Origin: Pseudomonadota bacterium
GTDB lineage: Bacteria; Myxococcota_A; Polyangia; Polyangiales; JAFGIB01
DNA length: 33,856 nucleotides
Assembly (NCBI GenBank): GCA_017881185.1
Contig: JADGRE010000040.1
Location: forward strand, 1 to 33,856
Direction: 5' to 3'
Positions 1 through 7,918 of the stretch are shown here, one piece after another. Below the pieces are notes generated by a model. That model was not told where the DNA came from. It saw only the letters and a list, made by a program, of their open reading frames with translations, and did not search any database. Position 1 is the stretch's first letter. The number at the start of each line of letters is the position of its first letter. The translations under genes and the position numbers were made by a program.

Positions 1-560
1 GATGCGACCTCTGCGACGCCGTGCACGCTCGACAGCGCGTAGCGAACGTTCCAGTCCTGCAGCGTGCGCAGCTCTTGCAGGTCGTGGTGTCCGCTGCGAT
101 CGACCAGCGCGTACTGGAACACCCAGCCCACGCCGGTGGCGTCAGGTCCGAGCGAAGGCTCCACGCCGGCAGGCAAACGCTTGCGCGCCGCGCTCAGGTA
201 TTCGCTCACGCGCGAGCGCGCCCAGTACAGATCGGTACCGTCTTCGAAGATGGCGTACACGAACGACAGACCGAAGAACGACTGCCCGCGCACGAACTTC
301 ACCGCCGGCGCGCCGCGCAGCGCGGATGAGATCGGGTAGGTGATCTGTGCCTCGACCAGATCGGGGCTGCGGCCGGGCCACTCGGTGAACACCACCACCT
401 GCGCATCGGACAGATCCGGAATCGCGTCGAGCGAGATGTGCCGCAAGCTGTAGTAGCCCCACGCGGCCAACGCCGCCACGCACACGATGGTCGTCCACGG
501 GTTGTGCGCGCACAGCGCGATCACCCGCACGACCACGCCGCGGCGGGGCTCAGTGCTCAT
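1..560 (-). CDS. CusA/CzcA-family heavy-metal RND efflux pump, N-terminal part (cut by window edge)
   Basis: The first 186 codons of an inner-membrane RND permease that exports metal ions by proton antiport. Translation from the ATG at 560 begins MSTEPRRGVVVRVIALCAHN. It continues through one membrane helix and the family hallmark segment DAIPDLSDAQVVVFTEWPGR, then SPDLVEAQITYPI and an FVRGQSFFGLSFVYAIFEDG porter-domain stretch. This is the usual CusA/CzcA N-terminus. The start overlaps the last 11 nt of the upstream adaptor gene, so the two are co-translated in a TolC-adaptor-pump operon. The rest of the protein, including the transport Asp residues of TM4, lies outside the window, so Cu/Ag versus Zn/Co/Cd specificity cannot be read here. 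The copper genes nearby favour Cu/Ag. Confidence 0.93.
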   Translation of the reverse strand, partial: MSTEPRRGVVVRVIALCAHNPWTTIVCVAALAAWGYYSLRHISLDAIPDLSDAQVVVFTEWPGRSPDLVEAQITYPISSALRGAPAVKFVRGQSFFGLSFVYAIFEDGTDLYWARSRVSEYLSAARKRLPAGVEPSLGPDATGVGWVFQYALVDRSGHHDLQELRTLQDWNVRYALSSVHGVAEVA

Positions 561-1869
561 GGCCGCCTCCAGTGGGCTCGGTAGAGCGAATGCGGCTCTC
601 GGCAGCGACGAAGAAGTTGCCTGCAACGACCACCACGTCGCCTTCATGCAAGCCGGAACGCACCGCGTAGTAGCCCTCGGCGTGCGCCGCGAGCTCGACG
701 TTGGTGGGCGTCAGCTTGCCGTCGCCGGTGTCGACGAACACCACGCGGCGCGGGCCGGTGTAGAGCACGGCCTCTTCGGGCACGGCCAGCTGCTCGCCGA
801 GATCGGCTTGCAGCGTGACGTCAGCATAGAGGCCCGGCTTGAGCGCAAGGTCTCGGTTGGGTAACTCCACGCGAATGCGTCCGGTGCGCGTCTCTTCGTC
901 GAGGTACGGGTAGATGTACGAGACCTTGCCCTCGTAGTGGCCGTCACCGAGATTGGCGGCGGTGATCAGCGCGGCCTGGCCCACGCGCACGAAGGGCAGG
1001 TCGGCCTCGTACACGCGCGCTTCCACCCACACGCGGTCGAGCGCCGCGATGCGGTAGACGCGCATGCCCGCTTCCACCTTGGCGCCCTCGACCACCTCTT
1101 TCTCGATCACGAAGCCGCTGGCCGGCGCGCTGATCGTGATCTGCCCGAGCGGCTCGGGCGCGCGGTCGAGCTCGCCGATCTGCGAGTCGCTCATGCCGAG
1201 CAGGCGCAAACGCTGACGCGCCGCATTTGCCATGAGCGAGCTCGCACCGCCGCCGCTAGCTGCAGTCGTGCGCACTGCCACCGCATACTCGCTCTGCGCG
1301 CCGAGCAACTCCGGGCTGTACAGGCGCAATAGTGGCTGGCCACGCGTCACGCGCTGCCCGGTCTGGTTGACCAGCAGCGCTTGCACCCAACCGGAGACGC
1401 GCAAGCTGACATCGGTCAGGCGCGTTTCGTCGTATTGCACTTCGCCCACCGCGCGGATCGACAGGTGCAGCGGCCGGCGTTCCAGCCTCGCGGTGCGCAC
1501 GCCCACGTGTTCGCGCGCCTCCATGTCGAGGCGTACCGCGCCGCTGTGCGCCTCGTCGCTGTACACGGGCACGAGCGTCATCCCGCAGATCGGACAGCTG
1601 CCGGGCTTGTCCTTGTGCACCGATGGGTGCATCGCGCAGGTGTAATACGCCACGGCGCGCGCTGCGCCCGCACCCATGCCGGCCTGGGCGTGGTCCCCGT
1701 GCTCTGTCGCCTGTGGCACCGGTTGTTCGTCGGTCGTCGCGCTGTCGCTCTTGGGCTCGGCGAACCAGTCGGCGAGCTGCTGCCGGTAGCGCAAGCCAGC
1801 TGCAGCGAGCAGCAGCGTGACCACGACCGGTACGATACGTCGCGCTTGGGTGGAGGTTGCGCTCGTCAT
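550..1869 (-). CDS. CusB-like periplasmic adaptor (membrane fusion protein) with N-terminal heavy-metal-binding domain
   Basis: A 439-residue adaptor linking the RND pump to the TolC-like channel across the periplasm. Residues about 12-26 form an N-terminal membrane anchor. A His-rich linker (TEHGDHAQAGMG) leads to a heavy-metal-binding domain at 75-102 with the pattern YTCAMHPSV...GSCPICGM (Cys78, His81, Cys92, Cys95, Met97). Barrel-sandwich and beta-barrel regions follow (LRVSGWVQALLVN, APASGFVIEKEVVEGAKVEAG, YLDEETRTGRIRVELPN). The protein ends in a short GGGHEH tail that may also bind metal. The ATG at 1869 overlaps the upstream TolC gene by the 4-nt ATGA, which indicates translational coupling. 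The metal-binding domain is typical of Cu/Ag systems. Unlike many CusB homologues of soil bacteria it carries no DUF3347 extension; that domain is a separate gene at 12108. Confidence 0.93.
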   Translation of the reverse strand: MTSATSTQARRIVPVVVTLLLAAAGLRYRQQLADWFAEPKSDSATTDEQPVPQATEHGDHAQAGMGAGAARAVAYYTCAMHPSVHKDKPGSCPICGMTLVPVYSDEAHSGAVRLDMEAREHVGVRTARLERRPLHLSIRAVGEVQYDETRLTDVSLRVSGWVQALLVNQTGQRVTRGQPLLRLYSPELLGAQSEYAVAVRTTAASGGGASSLMANAARQRLRLLGMSDSQIGELDRAPEPLGQITISAPASGFVIEKEVVEGAKVEAGMRVYRIAALDRVWVEARVYEADLPFVRVGQAALITAANLGDGHYEGKVSYIYPYLDEETRTGRIRVELPNRDLALKPGLYADVTLQADLGEQLAVPEEAVLYTGPRRVVFVDTGDGKLTPTNVELAAHAEGYYAVRSGLHEGDVVVVAGNFFVAAESRIRSTEPTGGGHEH

Positions 1870-3251
1870 GGTGCTTCTCCTGCGTGCGCGGCGAGGTCAG
1901 GCAACTCTCCAGTCGCGCGCAGCAGCTGTGCGCGTCGGCCGTTGCGTTCTGCGCGGGCCATCTCGTAATCGAGCTCGAGATCGCGCAGCTCGCGTTCGCT
2001 CATGATCACGTCGTCGATGTCGCGCTGTCCGGCAGCGTACCCAGCCTGCGCGGCCTCCACGCGTGCTCTGGCCACCGGCAGCAGCTGCGCGTCGTAAAGC
2101 GCAAGCTGCTGGTCGGCTTGCAGCACGCGCCTGCGAGCCTGCGCGACCTCCGAGCTGATCTCGTCGGTCTTGGCTGCCAGCTCCGCGCGGCTGCCGAGCA
2201 AGCGCGCCTGCGCTTCATCGCTGGCGGCATCGCGCATGCCGATTTGAAGCGGCAGCTCCACCGAAACGCCCAACATGAAGCGGTGCTGCGGCTCCATCCA
2301 CATCGAGCTGTACTGGCCCATCACGCCGAGATCCGGGTAGTACGCCTTGTCGGCGCGTTCCACCGCCGCTTCGCCACCCTCGATGCGTGCACGAGCCGCG
2401 CGCAGCTCGGCGCGCTGGGTCTGGGCGCGTTGTGACTGCGCGGCCAGGTTGCTCGTGTCCGCGCTGAGCTCGTCGAGCGCTGCCGGAGGCCGTCCCAGCG
2501 GTGCGAGCGCATCGCGGTGCAGTAGCGCATTGATGCGCGCGCACAGCAGGTCGCGCGCCGCGTCGATGGCCAGGCGTTGTTGCTCGATGCGCGCCAGCTC
2601 GAGGCTCGTGCGCAACACCGCATCCTGTGCGGAGGAACCCGCGGCGTAGCGCGCCTGCGCCTGCGCGAGCACTTGCTGTACGAGACCCTTGTGACGCTCG
2701 TTCACTTCGCGCTGACGTGCGTTCGCGTAGTACTCGTCGAACGCCATCGAGGCTTGCAGCGTGATCTCGGCGCGCATCAGCTCGTAGTCGGCATGCATGA
2801 CCTCGGCTTCGGCCAACGCGCCGTGGCCCATGGCTTCGCGCTTGCCAGGAAAGGGCAGGGTCTGCCGCAGCTCGATGGTCTGGCCGAAGGGAACTTGCCT
2901 CGAGCCGATGCTGAGTGGCGCGAACGAGTAATCGAGCATCGGGTCGGCGAGCGCGGTCTCCTGCGGGTAGCGCGCCAGCGCTGCACGCCACGCCTGGCGC
3001 GCCGACTCGAGGCTCGGGTTGCGGACCAGCACCTCGCGCAGCAGCGCCGAACGAGACAGCTCGGCTTCGCTACCGAGCGTGCTCTGGGAGCGCGCCGCCT
3101 GCGACTGTTCGCTGTTGTTGTCGTACAGCTGCGCATGCAGCGTGCGGTACCGCTCTTCGTGGCGTGGCGTGGCGCACGCCGCGCTGACGCCCACCGTCCA
3201 ACACACCATCCACAGGCGCGCTCTGCGGCGCGACGATCCAGCTTCGAACAT
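1866..3251 (-). CDS. TolC-family outer membrane efflux lipoprotein (CusC-like)
   Basis: A 461-residue outer-membrane channel component for the adjacent adaptor and pump. From the ATG at 3251 the N-terminus is a lipoprotein signal: an RRRAR basic stretch, a hydrophobic core and an SAAC lipobox with Cys26. The body contains the two repeated outer-membrane-efflux domains with long alpha-helical, Ala/Arg/Gln-rich segments (for example LRQTLPFPGKREAMG and LGVSVELPLQIG, both usual TolC-family landmarks). The ATG at 3257 is closer to the AGGAG motif than is usual; the ATG at 3251 sits 7 nt downstream of it, so I chose that start. The open frame continues upstream to 3347 but without family similarity. 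It is second in the operon, 117 nt after the Cys-rich gene, and its stop overlaps the adaptor start. Confidence 0.92.
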   Translation of the reverse strand: MFEAGSSRRRARLWMVCWTVGVSAACATPRHEERYRTLHAQLYDNNSEQSQAARSQSTLGSEAELSRSALLREVLVRNPSLESARQAWRAALARYPQETALADPMLDYSFAPLSIGSRQVPFGQTIELRQTLPFPGKREAMGHGALAEAEVMHADYELMRAEITLQASMAFDEYYANARQREVNERHKGLVQQVLAQAQARYAAGSSAQDAVLRTSLELARIEQQRLAIDAARDLLCARINALLHRDALAPLGRPPAALDELSADTSNLAAQSQRAQTQRAELRAARARIEGGEAAVERADKAYYPDLGVMGQYSSMWMEPQHRFMLGVSVELPLQIGMRDAASDEAQARLLGSRAELAAKTDEISSEVAQARRRVLQADQQLALYDAQLLPVARARVEAAQAGYAAGQRDIDDVIMSERELRDLELDYEMARAERNGRRAQLLRATGELPDLAAHAGEAP

Positions 3252-3368
3252 GACCATTCTCCTGCACACGACCGGCGGCGGCGGCGCGCACCAAGCGCGC
3301 CGCGCGACCAGGAAGGGTCCACGGGCTGCGCGAGCACCGCGCAGCACGGCCTCAGCTCGCTGGCAGGA

Positions 3369-3770
3369 TCAGATCAGGAACACGCAATTGCGGACGAACA
3401 CGAGCGCAGTGCCCGGGTCGGGTGGCGCCCGCGGTGCCGTGCGTATCGCAGCCATCAGCTGCAGGTCGGAGAGTTGCGCCGTGACCGCACAGACCGGCAG
3501 TGCCGCGTGCTCGGGCCGCGGCAGCGCGTCGGTGTCTGGCACGGCGAGCGTGGAGCTACCGGAGTTCGGCTGCCGCGCAACCTTGCAGCAGTCGGGCAAT
3601 TCCAGGCGCGCGCTCGAGTCGTGGCTACCCACTGCGTGCCGCTTGGCGCAGCAACAGCTGTGGGCCTGCACGGCGCCGCGGGTCGCGCACAGGTGCAACG
3701 CGCCCACGGCCTGCGGCAAACCCACCGCCAGGGCCATCACCAACGCGATACTGTGCCGGAGTGCGAACAT
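3369..3770 (-). CDS. Small Cys-rich predicted secreted protein, first gene of the metal-efflux operon
   Basis: A 133-residue protein with no domain I can name. Residues 1-24 look like a signal peptide (ALVMALAVGLPQAVGA). The mature part has eight cysteines, including C28, a CCC triplet at 39-41 and a CC pair at 61-62, plus several His (HLCAT, AHSCCCAKRH). This is a plausible soft-metal ligand set for the periplasm. The C-terminus ends in a hydrophobic VRNCVFLI. A GAGGA ribosome-binding motif lies 9 nt before the ATG at 3770. It precedes the TolC/CusB/CusA genes on the same strand, so a periplasmic Cu/Ag sensor or chaperone role is an inference from position and composition only. It could also be a fast-evolving lineage-specific protein. 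Confidence 0.7.
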   Translation of the reverse strand: MFALRHSIALVMALAVGLPQAVGALHLCATRGAVQAHSCCCAKRHAVGSHDSSARLELPDCCKVARQPNSGSSTLAVPDTDALPRPEHAALPVCAVTAQLSDLQLMAAIRTAPRAPPDPGTALVFVRNCVFLI

Positions 3771-3861
3771 GCTGCTCGTTCCTCATTCTTACGCACCGTT
3801 TGCGTGACCACAAGCCGGGCGCTGCAATCCAGCTGGTTTACACCTGCGCGGGCGACCAGTC

Positions 3862-3882
3862 CGCAGGGCAATTTCCCCTGCG
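3862..3882. repeat. Inverted repeat in the divergent sulP / metal-efflux intergenic region
   Basis: CGCAGGG at 3862-3868 and its exact complement CCCTGCG at 3876-3882 flank a 7-nt spacer (caatttc). The dyad lies in the 234-nt gap between the Cys-rich gene (start 3770, minus) and the sulP start (4005, plus). No T-run follows, so it is more likely an operator than a terminator. A metal-responsive repressor site is one possibility; nothing in the window identifies the protein that would bind. Confidence 0.3.
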
Positions 3883-4004
3883 CCAACAGGCCATCTGCTG
3901 CGCGCAGCGCCCACCAAATAGTGCGCACGGTGGCTGTCGCCGTAGCACAATGCGAGCAGGCGTTCGGTCGCCTGGCGCTCGCCGTCGGGCCCAAGTCGCA
4001 ACCC

Positions 4005-5777
4005 ATGGCCCGTACCCGCTACCCGTCGGACTCGATCCCCATCCCGCTGCGCCAGCTGCCGGCTTCGGCGCTGCGTGCTGCGCTGCACGACGGCTACGGG
4101 CGCACCCAGCTCAAGAACGACGTTCTCGCAGGCCTGGTGGTGGGCGTGGTCGCGCTGCCCCTCGCCATGGCGCTCGCTATCGGCGTCGGCGTGCCACCCG
4201 AACGCGGCCTGTACACGGCCATCGTCGGCGGCTTCGTCGTGGCTCTGCTCGGTGGCTCACGCACCCAGGTCACGGGGCCGACAGCTGCCTTCATTGTCAT
4301 TCTTGCGCCGATCTACACCAAGTTCGGCACGAGCGGCTTGCTCATCGCGGGCCTGCTCGGTGGCTTGATTCTCATCGCCATGGGCTTGTTTCGCTTTGGT
4401 CGGCTGATCGCCTTCATCCCGCATCCCGTCACGACGGGCTTCACCGCCGGCATCGCCACCGTGATCGCCACGATGCAGCTCAAAGACTTCTTCGGTCTCA
4501 CACTGACCGGCACGCCCGAGCATTACTTCGAGCGCGTGGCTGCGATGGTCGAAGCGCGTGGCAGCGCGTCGTGGGCCGAGGCCCTGGTGGGGGCGTTCAC
4601 GCTGGCGATCCTGATCTGGCTGCCGCGCCTGACCCGCCGCTTGCCCGCGCCGCTGGTTGCGCTGCCCGCAGCCGCTCTGCTGGCGCTCTTTCTGCAACAC
4701 TTCGTTGCCGGCGTGCACATCGCCACCATCGCCACGCGTTTCCACTCCATGGTGGGCGGTCACTGGATCGCGGGGATCCCGCAGGCGCCGCCGCGCTTCA
4801 TCCTGCCCTGGGCGCCCAACGACGGCGTGGGCTCCGCCTTCGTGTTCAGCTTCGCGAACGTACGCGAGCTCGTGCCGAGCGCGTTCGCAGTGGCCATGCT
4901 CGGCGCCATCGAATCGCTGCTCTCTGCGGTCGTAGCCGACGGCATGGCGCGCACGCGCCACGACCCCGACGCCGAGCTGATCGCGCTGGGTATCGGCAAC
5001 GTGATCACGCCGTTCTTCGGCGGCATTCCGGCCACCGGCGCCATCGCACGCACCGCAACCAACATCCGCTCCGGCGCACTTTCACCGATCGCCGCGATCG
5101 TGCACTCGTTCACCGTGCTGGCTGCGGTGCTGCTGATCGCCCCGCTGATCGGCTACCTGCCGATGGCCGCGCTCGCCGGGCTGCTCTTGCTCGTTGCCTG
5201 GAACATGTCCGAGGTCCAGCACTTCATCCACACGGTGAAAGTCGCGCCCAAGAGCGACGTCAGCGTGCTCTTGATCTGCTACGGGCTGACGGTGGCGATC
5301 GACATGGTGGTCTCCGTGGCCGTGGGCATCGTGCTGGCGGCGCTCTTGTTCATGCGACGCATGGCCGAGGTGACGCACTTCACACTGTCCGAGGGCGAGT
5401 ACGCCGCGCTGCCGCGTCCGCTGCCAGCCGGCGTGGTGATCTACGACATCGCCGGCCCGCTCTTCTTCGGTGCTGCCCAGAAGGCCATTGGCACGCTGTC
5501 ATCCGTGGGTGACCGCGCCAAGGTGATAGTGCTGCGCATGGAGGAAGTGCCGGCGATGGACGCCACTGGCCTCGTGGCCCTGGAGAGCGCGCTCGAACGC
5601 CTGTCGCAGATTAACGTCTTGACCGTCATCTGCGGGCTGCAGCCGCAACCGGAGCAAGTGTTGCGCAGGTCGCAGTCGGCTCACCCATCGGTGCACGTGG
5701 TCTTCAGCAAGGACACCGAGTCGGCCTTCGAAGTCGCTGAGAAGTTCATGGCTGCCGCGGCTACTTCAGCACGCTAG
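4005..5777 (+). CDS. SulP-family anion transporter with C-terminal STAS domain
   Basis: A 590-residue inner-membrane SLC26/SulP transporter, a family moving sulfate, bicarbonate or related anions. It opens with the usual pre-TM1 region (LKNDVLAGLVVGVVALPLAM) and shows VPPERGLYTAIVGG and GGSRTQVTGPTAAFIVILAP. The conserved FFGGIPATGAIARTATNIRS segment lies near the middle, followed by more helices and a cytoplasmic STAS domain from about residue 465 (GVVIYDIAGPLFFGAAQ, then VPAMDATGLVALE). The DATG motif carries Thr where many STAS domains have Ser. The ATG at 4005 has only a weak ribosome-binding site, so the start is not certain by a few codons. The reading frame stays open far upstream across the tolC antisense strand without family similarity. 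The substrate cannot be told from sequence alone. Confidence 0.93.
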   Translation: MARTRYPSDSIPIPLRQLPASALRAALHDGYGRTQLKNDVLAGLVVGVVALPLAMALAIGVGVPPERGLYTAIVGGFVVALLGGSRTQVTGPTAAFIVILAPIYTKFGTSGLLIAGLLGGLILIAMGLFRFGRLIAFIPHPVTTGFTAGIATVIATMQLKDFFGLTLTGTPEHYFERVAAMVEARGSASWAEALVGAFTLAILIWLPRLTRRLPAPLVALPAAALLALFLQHFVAGVHIATIATRFHSMVGGHWIAGIPQAPPRFILPWAPNDGVGSAFVFSFANVRELVPSAFAVAMLGAIESLLSAVVADGMARTRHDPDAELIALGIGNVITPFFGGIPATGAIARTATNIRSGALSPIAAIVHSFTVLAAVLLIAPLIGYLPMAALAGLLLLVAWNMSEVQHFIHTVKVAPKSDVSVLLICYGLTVAIDMVVSVAVGIVLAALLFMRRMAEVTHFTLSEGEYAALPRPLPAGVVIYDIAGPLFFGAAQKAIGTLSSVGDRAKVIVLRMEEVPAMDATGLVALESALERLSQINVLTVICGLQPQPEQVLRRSQSAHPSVHVVFSKDTESAFEVAEKFMAAAATSAR

Positions 5778-7767
5778 GCGTCGGTCCCATGGTGCCGCTC
5801 AGCTTTTCGAGCGCGGCCTGGTTCTGTTTGCGCGAGCTCTCGAGACCGTCGGCGGCCTTCATGTCTTCCTGCTCCGAGCCGCCGACTTCCTTGCGCTCGC
5901 CGACGCTCACGGTGCCCTCTGCCGGCTGAGCCTGCGTCGCGGCCTTGAGCTGGTCGAGTATCCCAGAAGGAGACTTCGGCCCGCCCGGCTTGGCCACGGC
6001 GTCGTCGAGCAGGTCGTCGGCCTCGTCTTTCTCGTTCGGGTCGACCGGGGCGCCCGGCGCGTGCTTGACGCGGGCGTGTCGTTGCTTCTTCTCCGCCGCC
6101 GCCAGCTGCATCGATTTGGTGACCACGTTGTACGAGCCGTACAGGCTGCCGCTCGACATCATCAGCACCAGGAGCGCATACGCCGCGTGCTGCGTCAGAT
6201 GGCGTGCGCCGCTCACGGCACCCAGCACGCCGAAGGCCAGAAACAGCAAGCTCGAGGCCCACGGCAAGACCTTACGCAAGCCGAATTCCAGCATGCCCAG
6301 GCTGTGCTCGGGCATGAACATCGACACGCTGAGCGCAACCACCGAGAGCGTCACGATCTGCATCACGTAGGTCACGGCGCCAAGCAGCGGCGACTTGCCC
6401 GACACGCGCGCCGCCCACACCCGCACCAGAGCGACGACCGAGCTGATGGCGAAGCCCGCAGCCACCAGCTTCGTGCGATTGCCGAACAGCTCCTGTGCTC
6501 TGGCGAGCTTCGGCTGGTACAAGAGGGGTGCGCCGAACTGCAGCATCACCAGGAACAAGAGCAGCAGAATCAACTCCGTCCAGCGTTTGCGGGTGTCGTC
6601 GTTGCTGATGCGCATGGTGCGCAAGGCGTTGAGCTGCGCTTCGGTCAGCGCGATGGCGGCCTTTGCGCCTTCGCCGCTGCGCACGGGCGACTTGCCGGCT
6701 GTTTGGCCGGCCGTCATGGTGGCCGCGATGCTCGAGCCTTTGCCTTCCAACGGGCGCGCCGCTGCGTCGCCGGCCTTGCCGCTTTTGTCGCCGCGCGCCG
6801 ACCCGTTGACATCGGCTGCGCGCGCGCCTCCGTCGCCGGTCTTATCGGACGACTTGCGTTTGGAGACCCAGGCGTCTTTGGGTTTCGCGCTGGCGTCCTT
6901 GCCGCGCTTCTCGTCGTCTTTGTCAGCTGCCTTGGCGCGTGCTTCCTTCTTCTTGCGTGTCGCAGTGGCCTCGGCGGAGCCACCGGCTTTGGTCTCGCCC
7001 TGCAAGGGATCGAACGCGGCGCCCAGGGAGCTGATGGTCACGACCTGCGCCGGCTTGGCCTCCTGAGCAGGCTTTGCCGGCTCCGCCGCCGTCAGCGGCA
7101 GCGCACTGGCCTCCGGTTTCGCGGGCGTAGCTGCGGGCGCAGGGGCGAGCATGGTCTTCGCCATGCCAGCCGCGTCAGCCTTGGCAGCGGCGGCCTTGGC
7201 CGCCTCGGTACCCGCGGGCTTGGCCGCTTCCACCGGCGCGGACCTGCCGGCCTCGGCGACAGCGGGTTTGGTCGCTTCCGCAGGTTTCGGTTGTGCTGCT
7301 TTCTGCTCTGGCCTTCGCGCCTGTGCGGGCTCTGGTTGCGGTGCCGCCGCCAAGAGCTGCGCCGCTTGTGAAGCCGCCGCCAGCTGCTCGATGTCGGAGA
7401 TGGGCTGCGTGTGCTCGCGTGCATGCAAGAGCCGCTCGAGCAGCGCGGTCGGTCCTTGTCCCGCCCGCAGCTCGAACACCACGAACGGCACGCCGGTGTC
7501 GTCGGTGTCGACCGCGAGCACCTCCGGCCAACCCACACGCTTGGTGGCGAGCAGCTGCCGCGGAATGCGCACGAAGTCGTCGACGACCTTGGCCTGCAGC
7601 GCGAACTCCGGCCGGATCAAGGTCACGCTCACGCGGCGGTGCATGCGGCGTTCGACCGCGTGGTACACCTCGAGCGGCCCGTCGCTGCGCACGAGATCGC
7701 GCAACTCGTACGTGCCGTTGAGCACCTCCCCGCTACGCGATGATCCTGACTCCCTCAAGCCCCGCAT
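5761..7767 (-). CDS. Membrane protein with degenerate kinase N-lobe, Ala/Pro/Lys-rich linker and about five C-terminal membrane helices
   Basis: A 668-residue protein without an overall family I recognise. Residues 1-120 resemble the N-lobe of a Hanks-type kinase (NGTYELRDLV, then VYHAVERRMHRRVSV, ending at the hinge-like PFVVFELRAG). The glycine loop is replaced by RSDGPLEVY, the VAxK lysine is replaced (VSVTLI), and there is no C-lobe, HRD or DFG. Residues about 140-390 are low-complexity Ala/Pro/Lys/Glu. About five hydrophobic helices follow (LILLLLFLVMLQFG; LVAAGFAISSVVALV; VMQIVTLSVVALSVSMF; LLFLAFGVLGAV; YALLVLMMSSG), then a charged tail (residues in the range 560-668). It converges on sulP with a 17-nt overlap of the 3' ends. 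The ATG at 7767 is preferred; an in-frame TTG at 7806 is the alternative. An active Ser/Thr kinase lies immediately upstream. Confidence 0.8.
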   Translation of the reverse strand: MRGLRESGSSRSGEVLNGTYELRDLVRSDGPLEVYHAVERRMHRRVSVTLIRPEFALQAKVVDDFVRIPRQLLATKRVGWPEVLAVDTDDTGVPFVVFELRAGQGPTALLERLLHAREHTQPISDIEQLAAASQAAQLLAAAPQPEPAQARRPEQKAAQPKPAEATKPAVAEAGRSAPVEAAKPAGTEAAKAAAAKADAAGMAKTMLAPAPAATPAKPEASALPLTAAEPAKPAQEAKPAQVVTISSLGAAFDPLQGETKAGGSAEATATRKKKEARAKAADKDDEKRGKDASAKPKDAWVSKRKSSDKTGDGGARAADVNGSARGDKSGKAGDAAARPLEGKGSSIAATMTAGQTAGKSPVRSGEGAKAAIALTEAQLNALRTMRISNDDTRKRWTELILLLLFLVMLQFGAPLLYQPKLARAQELFGNRTKLVAAGFAISSVVALVRVWAARVSGKSPLLGAVTYVMQIVTLSVVALSVSMFMPEHSLGMLEFGLRKVLPWASSLLFLAFGVLGAVSGARHLTQHAAYALLVLMMSSGSLYGSYNVVTKSMQLAAAEKKQRHARVKHAPGAPVDPNEKDEADDLLDDAVAKPGGPKSPSGILDQLKAATQAQPAEGTVSVGERKEVGGSEQEDMKAADGLESSRKQNQAALEKLSGTMGPTPSVLK

Positions 7768-7886
7768 GAACAGCCCGAGTATCTCGGACGCTGCAGCGAA
7801 CTCCAAGCTGGGTCGGGCGCAGCCGCAAAATTACTGCGCACCGTGCAAGGGCATGTGACCCGATGTGGTGCGCTGGGCGCTGCGGC

Positions 7887-7904
7887 TGTTGGCGGCGGCC
7901 AACA
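7887..7904 (-). terminator. Possible hairpin after the Ser/Thr kinase gene
   Basis: TGTTGGC (7887-7893) and GCCAACA (7898-7904) form a perfect 7-bp stem with a GGCG loop. It lies 15 nt past the kinase stop codon on the minus strand. There is no U-tract, so intrinsic termination is uncertain; it may only protect the 3' end. Confidence 0.3.
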
Positions 7905-7918
7905 CGCGCCAGTGAGGC

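Noticed and set aside
3785-3813. Sigma-70-like promoter (TTGTGG, 16 nt, TAAGAA) before the Cys-rich gene on the minus strand
   Set aside because: Transcription would start downstream of the gene's own ribosome-binding motif, so it cannot serve this start codon.
2577-4004. Long N-terminal extension of SulP
   Set aside because: The frame is open by chance across the antisense strand of tolC; SulP similarity begins only near 4005.
3500-5512. A 670-codon plus-strand frame over sulP
   Set aside because: Arg/His-rich shadow in another frame of the SulP gene, without any domain.
6061-7371. A 436-codon plus-strand frame
   Set aside because: Antisense to the degenerate-kinase membrane protein; the encoded sequence is Arg/Gln/His-rich and featureless.
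7836-7873. GCGCACC / GGTGCGC inverted arms 24 nt apart
   Set aside because: Short GC-only arms with a long spacer are expected by chance in such GC-rich DNA.
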